From an uncultured Erysipelotrichaceae bacterium (GTDB lineage: Bacteria; Bacillota_I; Bacilli_A; RF39; UBA660), in contig CADBNE010000046.1 of the NCBI GenBank assembly GCA_902795975.1, positions 1 through 24,529 of the forward strand: a stretch of DNA of 24,529 nucleotides. The letters run 5' to 3'. Below the pieces are notes generated by a model that saw nothing but the letters and a program-made list of their open reading frames with translations, did no database searches and was not told the DNA's origin. This document shows, piece by piece, positions 16,593-23,206 of the stretch. The position numbers and the translations under genes were made by a program. The first letter of the stretch is position 1, and each line of letters begins with the position of its first letter.

Positions 16593-17237
16593 ATGAATTA
16601 CCAATTAAGATTAGAAGAGATAATAAAGAGTTTAGATGGTAAAACATCTAAACTTTTATTACATGCATGCTGTGGACCATGTTCAAGCTATGTACTTGAA
16701 TATTTAAGTAATTTTTTTGAAATAACTATATTATATTATAATCCTAATATATATCCTAGTGAGGAATATACAAGAAGATTAGAAGAGTTAAAATGTTTTG
16801 TACCTAAAGTTAATTATAAGAATAAAGTAACTATAATAGAAGATACATATAATCCTAAAGAATATTATGATACTGTTAAAGGTTTAGAATTATTAGGAGA
16901 AAAATCTAAAAGATGTTACGAGTGCTACAAATTAAGAATGGAAAGAGCAGCTAAGTATGCTAAAGAAAATGGATACGATTATTTTACTACTACATTATCT
17001 ATTAGTCCTTATAAAGTAAGTGAATGGATTAATGAAATAGGTGGATATTTAGAAAATAAATACGATATTAAATATTTATATTCTGATTTTAAGAAGAAAA
17101 ATGGGTATAAACGTTCTTTAGAATTATCAAAAGAATATGGAATGTATAGACAAGACTATTGTGGATGTTCTTTTTCAAAAAAAGAGACATATGAAAAAAG
17201 AAATAATAATACAAAGGAAGATGTTAATAGTGAATAA
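16593..17237 (+). CDS. queH: Epoxyqueuosine reductase QueH
   Basis: This 214-aa enzyme performs the last step of queuosine synthesis, reducing epoxyqueuosine in tRNA to queuosine. It is the non-cobalamin alternative to QueG. Family cysteines are all visible: HACCGPC (C26, C27, C30), CYEC (C108, C111) and YCGC (C190, C192), which hold an iron-sulfur cluster and a second metal. YNPNIYP (49-55) and FTTTLSISPYK (131-141) are also typical. It begins 2 nt after the alaS stop, without a strong ribosome binding site, so it is probably translated by coupling. It overlaps the next gene by 8 nt. Other queuosine genes (tgt, queA) are not in the window. Confidence 0.93.
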   Translation: MNYQLRLEEIIKSLDGKTSKLLLHACCGPCSSYVLEYLSNFFEITILYYNPNIYPSEEYTRRLEELKCFVPKVNYKNKVTIIEDTYNPKEYYDTVKGLELLGEKSKRCYECYKLRMERAAKYAKENGYDYFTTTLSISPYKVSEWINEIGGYLENKYDIKYLYSDFKKKNGYKRSLELSKEYGMYRQDYCGCSFSKKETYEKRNNNTKEDVNSE

Positions 17238-17769
17238 TACAAGAGATTTAAATATTATAAATGCTTTAAATAATGGTTTTATAACTAGATATACACCAAA
17301 TACTGAATCAAAAGAAAAAATTAAAAATGCTATGAGACAAGAAACTAAATCATTTTTATTAACTACATTTGGTATATGTATTGTAAGTATAATAGTTTTA
17401 ATAATTTTAATATTAATACATAGCTTTATTTTAGAAAAAATAGGAATAGTAATTATTAAATATGCGTTATTTATTATTCCAGGTATTGGCGTATTATCTC
17501 CTTTATATGGAATATATGATTTCTTTTCTAAGGGTAAATGTATTAAAAATGATACATTTGATTGTTTTATAGGAAATATTAGTAATAAAGAAGAAAATAG
17601 TGAGTATTATTTTTTAAAAGGCTTAGTTAATGAGAAAGCTGAATTCTTAAAGAATATGAAACCACAAAATCAAGTACAACCTAATGATAAAGTTGTATTA
17701 ATTAGAATAGATGGAGACAATTATTTAATTGATATTAATCAATTAAATGATGCTTCTTTAATAGCTTAA
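17230..17769 (+). CDS. Hypothetical two-TM membrane protein
   Basis: This 179-aa protein of unrecognised family has two adjacent TM helices at about residues 43-66 and 71-95, a cytoplasmic N-terminus of about 40 residues, and a C-terminal soluble part. That part ends with a short beta-rich segment (VVLIRIDGDNYLIDINQL) resembling a small ligand- or peptide-binding strand pair. I place the start at GTG 17230. GGAAG (17216-17220) lies 9 nt upstream, and the overlap with queH (GTGAATAA) mirrors the 8-nt overlap at 14295. ATG 17221 abuts the ribosome binding site and the upstream in-frame ATGs lie deep in queH. The function is unknown. Confidence 0.7.
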   Translation: MNNTRDLNIINALNNGFITRYTPNTESKEKIKNAMRQETKSFLLTTFGICIVSIIVLIILILIHSFILEKIGIVIIKYALFIIPGIGVLSPLYGIYDFFSKGKCIKNDTFDCFIGNISNKEENSEYYFLKGLVNEKAEFLKNMKPQNQVQPNDKVVLIRIDGDNYLIDINQLNDASLIA

Positions 17770-17786
17770 TGTAGTGTGAGGTGTTT

Positions 17787-18755
17787 ATGGATAGTTTATT
17801 TAATGAAGTTATTTGTTTATATAATTTAGGTAATTTAATAGATAATCCTATACAAAATAAAATTGGTATTACTAATAAAATATATGAATTAAATACAACT
17901 AGTGGTAAATATATATTAAAGATATTATCTAATAAAGATATAAATAAAATAGAAAAGACTGAAGAGTTAGCTAATTATGTCTATAATAATGGTATAAATG
18001 CTCTAGGAGCAATAAAACTTAATAATAAGTATGTTAATACTATTAATGGAGAAAATGTTATATTATACCCATATTATGATGGTAAAATATTACTTACTAA
18101 AGAATTAACTTTAGAACATATAAGAAAGCTTGCCAATAGTTTAGCTAAATTACATAGTTTAAAAGTAATAGATAGTTATTCTAATACTAAATATACTAAG
18201 AATGATTATAGAAAATTATATGAATTATCACTAGATAGTGATAATGAATGCTTTATATTCTTTAAAGAAAATATAGATAAATTAATTACTATATATGATA
18301 AAGTATATGATAGTTATACTAAATTATCTAATCAATTATCATATGTACATAAAGATTTTAATAGAAAAAATGTATTATGGAAAGATAATGAATTTAGAAT
18401 AATAGATTGGGAAACAGCTACTATAGATAATCCTAGTATAGATTTCTTTAATAGTATATGGTTTTTATCTAATGACTTTGAAGAAGACAAATCTAAGGCA
18501 TTTATAGATGAATACTTTAGTATAATGAAATTAGAAGATAATTATAATATAGGAGTATATGCTGCATTAATAGAAGAATGTAATTGGTTATACTTTTCAC
18601 TTAATAGAGCACTTAGGTTAATAACTAATAACGAATATGAAGTAAAATTAGGTGAAGACTCAATAAAATCTAGTTTAAAAGAAATAATAAATTATTATGA
18701 TAAAATAGAATTAATACTTAAGTATTTAAATGAAAAAACATCTAGTAAAAACTAG
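17787..18755 (+). CDS. APH-family phosphotransferase (kinase-like)
   Basis: This 322-aa protein has an aminoglycoside-phosphotransferase/choline-kinase-type fold and is predicted to phosphorylate a small molecule. The N-lobe has a conserved Lys in SGKYILKIL; the catalytic loop HKDFNRKN gives H188, D190 and N195 (HxDxxxxN); and the metal-binding Asp is D207 in IIDWE. The family includes kinases for homoserine, choline, thiamine, spore-coat-type proteins and antibiotics, and nothing here fixes the substrate. In a housekeeping operon a metabolic kinase is likelier than resistance. The start is ATG 17787 behind GAGGTG; the GTG at 17781 is part of that site. It is the last gene of the operon, with its stop inside a strong terminator. 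Confidence 0.8.
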   Translation: MDSLFNEVICLYNLGNLIDNPIQNKIGITNKIYELNTTSGKYILKILSNKDINKIEKTEELANYVYNNGINALGAIKLNNKYVNTINGENVILYPYYDGKILLTKELTLEHIRKLANSLAKLHSLKVIDSYSNTKYTKNDYRKLYELSLDSDNECFIFFKENIDKLITIYDKVYDSYTKLSNQLSYVHKDFNRKNVLWKDNEFRIIDWETATIDNPSIDFFNSIWFLSNDFEEDKSKAFIDEYFSIMKLEDNYNIGVYAALIEECNWLYFSLNRALRLITNNEYEVKLGEDSIKSSLKEIINYYDKIELILKYLNEKTSSKN

Positions 18756-18763
18756 ATGTTTTT
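18734..18763 (+). terminator. Terminator of the six-gene operon
   Basis: A 13-bp stem (18734-18746 with 18751-18763), loop AAAA, with the 3' arm ending in five T. The TAG stop (18753-18755) lies in the 3' arm. Confidence 0.85.
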
Positions 18764-18776
18764 AATTTATGTTAAT

Positions 18777-18805
18777 TTGACACAAACACATCTATGTGTT
18801 AAACT
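18777..18805 (+). promoter_or_regulatory. TTGACA promoter of the 664-aa gene
   Basis: Consensus TTGACA (18777-18782), a 17-nt spacer and TAAACT (18800-18805) with TGT before it (extended -10). It is followed by the ribosome binding site AAGGGGGA before ATG 18834. Confidence 0.65.
18785..18800. promoter_or_regulatory. Operator-like palindrome between -35 and -10
   Basis: AACACAT-CT-ATGTGTT is a perfect 7-bp inverted repeat with a 2-bp centre. It fills the promoter spacer and touches the -10, where a bound dimeric repressor would block RNA polymerase. No regulator gene is adjacent. Confidence 0.5.
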
Positions 18806-18833
18806 ATATAACTAATTAAGAAGGGGGATATAT

Positions 18834-20828
18834 ATGAATTTTAAAGAAATGAGCTATACTGAGTTTTATAAATATATTGAAAAGATATTAGCTAGTGATA
18901 ATTATTTAGAACAAATAATGCTTTTAGCACAGAATGATGATGTAGAAACACTTAACGATAAATTTGAAAGAAATATGAATTATGTTTTTTATGGTTTATC
19001 TGGCTGTGAGAGGTCATTTTCTTTGTTACTTTATGATAACCAAATATATGGTGATTTTTATAACATTTATTCTTCTTTCAGAAATTTAATTAAATTTAAA
19101 AGAATAATAGATAATCCTGGCAATTATACTTTAAAAGAAAGAATGGATATATTTAGAAAAATGAAATTATATACTAATTTATTAAACGAAAGAGCAAATT
19201 GGGGAAAATTAGTATTTTCAAAAATATATAATTTAAAAGAAGATTTATTTGATACAATTTGCACTATATTGGGTGAGGAAAAATATATAGAAGCTTATAA
19301 AAATTATTATAATCAATGTTATTGTAGTAGTGAAACTATTGATAACGCCTTAAATGCTATATTAGCTATTAAGCGTTATAATAAAGGTGAAGAAAATCCA
19401 TCTAAATTATGTATAGATTATTGCTTGAATACTTTTAAAAATTGTTCAGTAGAAAAATATTATAGAATACTAGAAAATTCTTACTTTAGATCATTATTCA
19501 AAGATGATAGTATTAAGCTATATAATTCTTTATCATATGAAGATTTATGCAATATAAATTTATTCTTGAGTAAAATATATACATCTAAATACTATTTGGA
19601 TAAAAGAGATATAATAATGGAATCTAAAGAAACTCCTGAAACTATAAAAACTAAAAATAAATATTATAAATTATATTTAATAATAAGAAAATTAGAAAAA
19701 GAAAATTTAAATGATTATGAAATAGTCTCAAAATTAATGAGAGATTATGAAATTAATTTTAGCTTTTATTCAGTTGATGAAGTAAAAGAATATGCTGAAA
19801 AATATTTTAATTTATATGATGATTCTGAAAAATTTATCAATAAATTAATAGATTTGAAAAATACATATAAAAATTTAACTGAGAAATATCAAGAAATATT
19901 TAAAATAATGATAGGTAATGATTCTAAAAAAGAAAAAATAATTAGAATATTTTTTGATTTCTATATTCATTCACCATCAGCTTTACGTGGACATTTATTA
20001 TTTAAATGTAAATCACAAGAAGAAAAAGAAATTATTTTAAATTATATTGAAGAATATAGAAAATATTATTTTCAAAAAAAAGAAGAAGAAAAACAAAAAA
20101 AGGAAATGGAACTTATTCCAAAATTTGAAGAAATTGTAAAAGATTATATATCTTCAAAACCATTACGTAAACTTTATTATTTTGAATATGGTAATATCAC
20201 TAAAAATGAATTTGTATATATGTTAAAAATGTTAGAAAAATACAACAGTCCTATAATTGAAGAATATAAAAAGAATGCTTTAGAAACTAAACCAATATTA
20301 ATAGAATTAAGAAAAAAAGAAAGAGAAGAAGAAAAACGAGAAAAAGAAGCTAAAATAAAAAAAGAAAAAATAAAACAAGAAGAAATAAACGAAAAAACAA
20401 AAGAAGAATTAACTAAAGTGTTGCGTATTATGATGATTGCTAAAGAAAAATTTACTATTTTAGATTATTATCAATATACTGATTTGCCAGTTAATGAAGC
20501 AGCACAATTCATCAATTCAAATATGCCTGTATCACAAAAACGTCTTTTTGCTCAATTTCAAAGAAAGTATTCAAATGATTACTTATTAAATGATTCTAAT
20601 ATAGAAGAATTATTTAATTTAAAAAAGAAATATATTATTGAAATGGATGATAAAGGTAATATATTAAGAGATTATGAAATAACTAGAGAAGATAAAGAAA
20701 ACGTTATAATAGCATTAAAAGAAAAGAATATTCCAATAACTAATGCTACATATCAATTAATGCTTCAAAAATATTTTAATGAAGAAATATTACCAAATTT
20801 AAATAGTAATAAAAAAGTATTAAAATAG
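18834..20828 (+). CDS. 664-aa helical protein of unknown function
   Basis: This is not a family I recognise. The 664-aa protein has no signal peptide or TM segment and looks mostly helical. A Cys-containing N-terminal half (several scattered Cys, no metal motif) is followed by a strongly charged Lys/Glu coiled coil at about 410-425 and again at about 495-530. Two stretches look alike: about 445-480 (KLYYFEYGNITKNEFVYML) and about 545-580 (TILDYYQYTDLPVNEAAQFI). Each has a Tyr pair, a turn and an amphipathic helix, as in a helix-turn-helix or small repeated helical module. It has its own consensus promoter with a palindrome, a strong ribosome binding site (AAGGGGGA), and no clear terminator before the next promoter at 20844. 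Function unknown. Confidence 0.75.
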   Translation: MNFKEMSYTEFYKYIEKILASDNYLEQIMLLAQNDDVETLNDKFERNMNYVFYGLSGCERSFSLLLYDNQIYGDFYNIYSSFRNLIKFKRIIDNPGNYTLKERMDIFRKMKLYTNLLNERANWGKLVFSKIYNLKEDLFDTICTILGEEKYIEAYKNYYNQCYCSSETIDNALNAILAIKRYNKGEENPSKLCIDYCLNTFKNCSVEKYYRILENSYFRSLFKDDSIKLYNSLSYEDLCNINLFLSKIYTSKYYLDKRDIIMESKETPETIKTKNKYYKLYLIIRKLEKENLNDYEIVSKLMRDYEINFSFYSVDEVKEYAEKYFNLYDDSEKFINKLIDLKNTYKNLTEKYQEIFKIMIGNDSKKEKIIRIFFDFYIHSPSALRGHLLFKCKSQEEKEIILNYIEEYRKYYFQKKEEEKQKKEMELIPKFEEIVKDYISSKPLRKLYYFEYGNITKNEFVYMLKMLEKYNSPIIEEYKKNALETKPILIELRKKEREEEKREKEAKIKKEKIKQEEINEKTKEELTKVLRIMMIAKEKFTILDYYQYTDLPVNEAAQFINSNMPVSQKRLFAQFQRKYSNDYLLNDSNIEELFNLKKKYIIEMDDKGNILRDYEITREDKENVIIALKEKNIPITNATYQLMLQKYFNEEILPNLNSNKKVLK

Positions 20829-20843
20829 TATATTTGTGTAAAT

Positions 20844-20871
20844 TTGACAAAAAGAAAAAATAGTGTATAAT
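20844..20871 (+). promoter_or_regulatory. Consensus promoter of the candidate ncRNA
   Basis: TTGACA (20844-20849), a 16-nt spacer and TATAAT (20866-20871), both hexamers perfect. This is the strongest promoter in the window, yet no long ORF follows for 366 nt. Predicted start is near 20878. Confidence 0.8.
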
Positions 20872-20877
20872 ATATAA

Positions 20878-21187
20878 CTCAAGAAGGGGAAAAATATTAA
20901 TTTTTACTATTTATTATAGTAATAGGGGAAGCATATATTGCTCAAACTATTGGTATTAACTATAAAAGAAATAGAGGGGGAAAATTAAAGATATTTGGAA
21001 GTATATACCTTCTTATAGTATAGACGTTCTATTATAAAATACTTTTGTCATTTTTTATTCACTATTCTATTCTAGTCTATACTATACTTTAGCACTAATC
21101 ATGCTATATATATTTCAAATATTACTATAGTCAAAGGGGTTTTGGTGAAGTAATATGCTAGGGTTAACAGGTGTTAATCCTTTTTTT
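20878..21187 (+). ncRNA. Candidate structured non-coding RNA, about 310 nt
   Basis: The gap 20829-21237 has no long ORF but holds a perfect promoter at its start and a strong terminator at its end, so a discrete RNA is predicted. Long-range pairing is visible. A 12-bp helix (20913-20924 with 21120-21131, one G-U) closes most of the molecule; a 12-bp perfect helix (21014-21025 with 21075-21086) lies inside it, extended by TAAAG/CTTTA (20986-20990 with 21087-21091). A local hairpin (20904-20910 with 20916-20922) competes with the closing helix. Four G4-G5 runs (20886, 20925, 20975, 21136) stand out in the A/T-rich sequence. I see no hallmark of tmRNA, RNase P RNA, SRP RNA, T-box or 6S RNA. It could be an independent sRNA or, if the terminator leaks, a leader of the 21238 gene. 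Confidence 0.6.
21161..21187 (+). terminator. Terminator of the candidate ncRNA
   Basis: GGGTTAAC (21161-21168) pairs with GTTAATCC (21173-21180), with one G-U and loop AGGT, followed by seven T. The last two T are also the first bases of the next TTGACA. Confidence 0.85.
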
Positions 21188-21214
21188 GACAAAAAATTAA
21201 TACTGATGTAATAT
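21186..21214 (+). promoter_or_regulatory. Promoter of the DUF4153-like gene
   Basis: TTGACA (21186-21191), a 17-nt spacer and TAATAT (21209-21214), the same design as the promoter at 114-142. The ribosome binding site GGTGAT (21229-21234) precedes ATG 21238 by 3 nt. Confidence 0.65.
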
Positions 21215-21237
21215 AAAGATGTAAGAAAGGTGATAAA

Positions 21238-22701
21238 ATGTATAGTTTTTTATCCATAGTATTATTATTATGTCTATGGAATTCAATTTTATTTTATAGT
21301 CAAAGTTTAGGGGTTAATGTTGTACTATTTACTGTACCATTATGTATATTCTTAGTACATGTTTTAAAAAATAAAGAGTTAATAAAAAATAAATATGGAT
21401 TAATATATATTATTCCAATAATATTGTTATCAGCATCATATTTTATTTATGATAATAATGTATTTAAAGTATTAAATGTATTTGTTATTACTTTATTATA
21501 TATATTTATGTATATATTCACTATTAATCCTACATATAAGTTAGGAAATATAATTACTAATACTTTTTCATTAATATTTGAACCATTTGGTAAAATAGAT
21601 AATGTATTTAGATTAATTAAAAGTAATAAAAAAGAAAAAAGTAATAAGAATTTAGGTAAAATATTAAAGTCAATCGCTATTATAATACCTATAGTATTAC
21701 TTATTATATATTTATTAAGTAGTGCTGATGAAGTATTTAGATTATTCTTTAATGATATATTTGAATGGATTAAAAATTTAACACTAGAAAGAATTATATT
21801 TGAATTAATAGGTAGAGGTATCATAGTATTTATATTATTTACTTATATATCTAGTGTATTAAATTACTTAATATTTAATTATAAAAATGTTAATAATACT
21901 GAAAAAGTAATTAATAAAGAATATGATACAACAACTATTAAGATGTTACTTACTATATTAAATGTTATTTATGTATTCTTTGATATTATACAAATTAGAT
22001 CATTATTATTACATAGAATGGCAATGGATATAACATATTCAGAGTATGCTAAAAGAGGATTTTTTGAATTACTTGTTGTATCATTATTAAATTTAATATT
22101 TATATTAATAGCTAAAAAACAAGAAAATAAAAATGATGGTATATATATAAAAGCTAATAGTATTATAATGGTATTTTTAACTTTAATAATAATAGCATCT
22201 TCATTTATTAGAATGTATATGTATCAAGATGCATATGGATGTACTTTCTTAAGATTAATGACTTATGTAGTATTAATTACTGAAGTATTTATGTTAGTAC
22301 CAACTATTATGTATATATTAGATTCTAAAATAAAAGTATTAAGATACTATATTCCGATAGCAGTTTTTGCTTATACTATAGTTAATTTATTCCCAGTAAA
22401 TGGTTATATTGCTAAATATAATATCGATAGATATTATTCTACTGGAAAACTTGATATAGAATATTTAACATATTACCAAACAAGTGATAATATACCTGAA
22501 TTAATAAAACTTTATAATAAAACAGATGATGAGGATATTAAAATTAAGTTAGAAAAATATTTAAAAGGAACTAGTACAAATAGATATACTAATAAATATT
22601 ATTCATATGGAATATATAAAGATAAAAAAATGACTATTCAAGAATTTAATATTTCTAAATATAGAGCTCATAATCAATTAGAAAAGAATAATTTAAGATA
22701 A
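21238..22701 (+). CDS. DUF4153/DUF4173 family membrane protein
   Basis: This 487-aa polytopic membrane protein has about ten TM helices: pairs near 5-40 and 52-95, then about 145-162, 188-213, 232-255, 275-292, 300-320, 335-355 and 365-388. A soluble C-terminal tail of about 90 residues follows. The segment TYSEYAKRGFFELLVVSLLNL is the feature by which I assign it to the DUF4153/DUF4173 group, whose function is not established. The tail is Tyr/Lys-rich, with NIPELIKLYNK resembling a short helical repeat. The gene has its own promoter and GGTGAT site and is closed by a strong terminator. Its position behind the candidate ncRNA could be regulatory or coincidental. Confidence 0.75.
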   Translation: MYSFLSIVLLLCLWNSILFYSQSLGVNVVLFTVPLCIFLVHVLKNKELIKNKYGLIYIIPIILLSASYFIYDNNVFKVLNVFVITLLYIFMYIFTINPTYKLGNIITNTFSLIFEPFGKIDNVFRLIKSNKKEKSNKNLGKILKSIAIIIPIVLLIIYLLSSADEVFRLFFNDIFEWIKNLTLERIIFELIGRGIIVFILFTYISSVLNYLIFNYKNVNNTEKVINKEYDTTTIKMLLTILNVIYVFFDIIQIRSLLLHRMAMDITYSEYAKRGFFELLVVSLLNLIFILIAKKQENKNDGIYIKANSIIMVFLTLIIIASSFIRMYMYQDAYGCTFLRLMTYVVLITEVFMLVPTIMYILDSKIKVLRYYIPIAVFAYTIVNLFPVNGYIAKYNIDRYYSTGKLDIEYLTYYQTSDNIPELIKLYNKTDDEDIKIKLEKYLKGTSTNRYTNKYYSYGIYKDKKMTIQEFNISKYRAHNQLEKNNLR

Positions 22702-22728
22702 AAATGATACTAAATGTATCATTTTTTA
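22700..22728 (+). terminator. Terminator of the DUF4153-like gene
   Basis: AAAAATGATAC (22700-22710) pairs with GTATCATTTTT (22716-22726), an 11-bp stem with a 5-nt loop running into T. The stem starts at the stop codon. Confidence 0.85.
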
Positions 22729-22770
22729 TTGAATCACTTGATTTAATTATGTTATAATTACCATGGTGAT
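22729..22770 (+). promoter_or_regulatory. Promoter and RBS of the 22775 gene
   Basis: TTGAAT (22729-22734), an 18-nt spacer and extended -10 TGTTATAAT (hexamer 22753-22758). GGTGAT (22765-22770) follows after 6 nt, then GTG 22775. The leader is predicted to be about 10 nt. Confidence 0.6.
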
Positions 22771-22774
22771 AATA

Positions 22775-23200
22775 GTGAATAGTGCACAAAGTGGTAGAAT
22801 TGAAATGATGCTAAGGGATGACTTTAGAAGTAATGGAATTAATTATATTTTTGAATTAAAAGATTTTGTTAACAACTTAGTAGAGCAAGAAATAGATAGT
22901 TTAATTAAAAATAAATATTTTGATGAAATAACATTTATATCTGATGTTATGTTATCAGAATTATTTATTGATTTAAAACCAGATGAATTTGGAATGATAC
23001 AATCACTAATTTGTTATATAAGTGATTCATCTAATAATAAAAAAGTTACTGTAGGAGATTTATTATTAGTTAATTTTAGTGAATTAATTAATAATGGTAT
23101 TATAAATCTTGATACATTAAAATTAATTACTTCTAAATTAGATGAAATAAAAGTTCAAAGAGCAAATATAAAACAAAAGACTAAATGCATAGCAATTTAG
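22775..23200 (+). CDS. Hypothetical small protein
   Basis: This 141-aa soluble, acidic-to-neutral protein is of unrecognised family, with no membrane segment and no metal or nucleotide motif. Predicted character is mixed helix, with a hydrophobic VGDLLLVNFSELI segment near residues 94-106 and a Lys-rich end. The GTG at 22775 is chosen because GGTGAT (22765-22770) lies 4 nt upstream and the -10 box ends at 22758. The in-frame ATG at 22763 would sit at or before the transcript start and overlaps the ribosome binding site. It converges on rarA, sharing the terminator and overlapping by 4 bp. Confidence 0.65.
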   Translation: MNSAQSGRIEMMLRDDFRSNGINYIFELKDFVNNLVEQEIDSLIKNKYFDEITFISDVMLSELFIDLKPDEFGMIQSLICYISDSSNNKKVTVGDLLLVNFSELINNGIINLDTLKLITSKLDEIKVQRANIKQKTKCIAI

Positions 23201-23206
23201 TCTTTT
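23175..23206. terminator. Bidirectional terminator between 22775 and rarA
   Basis: A 12-bp stem (23175-23186 with 23195-23206), 8-nt loop, with A-rich and T-rich outer ends. Both stop codons (TAG 23198-23200; minus-strand TAA 23199-23197) lie in the right arm. Confidence 0.8.

Noticed and set aside
17137..17229. Earlier ATG starts for the two-TM protein (17137, 17221)
   Set aside because: 17137 lies deep in queH. 17221 directly abuts GGAAG, leaving no spacing. GTG 17230 has proper spacing and the same 8-nt overlap type as the 14295 gene.
17787..18755. Aminoglycoside resistance gene
   Set aside because: Only the general APH kinase motifs are present, and the setting is a housekeeping operon; resistance cannot be supported.
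20878..21187. tmRNA, RNase P RNA, SRP RNA, T-box or 6S RNA for the candidate ncRNA
   Set aside because: No tRNA-like ends or CCA, none of the RNase P or SRP core sequences, no T-box sequence, and it is longer than typical 6S RNA. The identity is left open.
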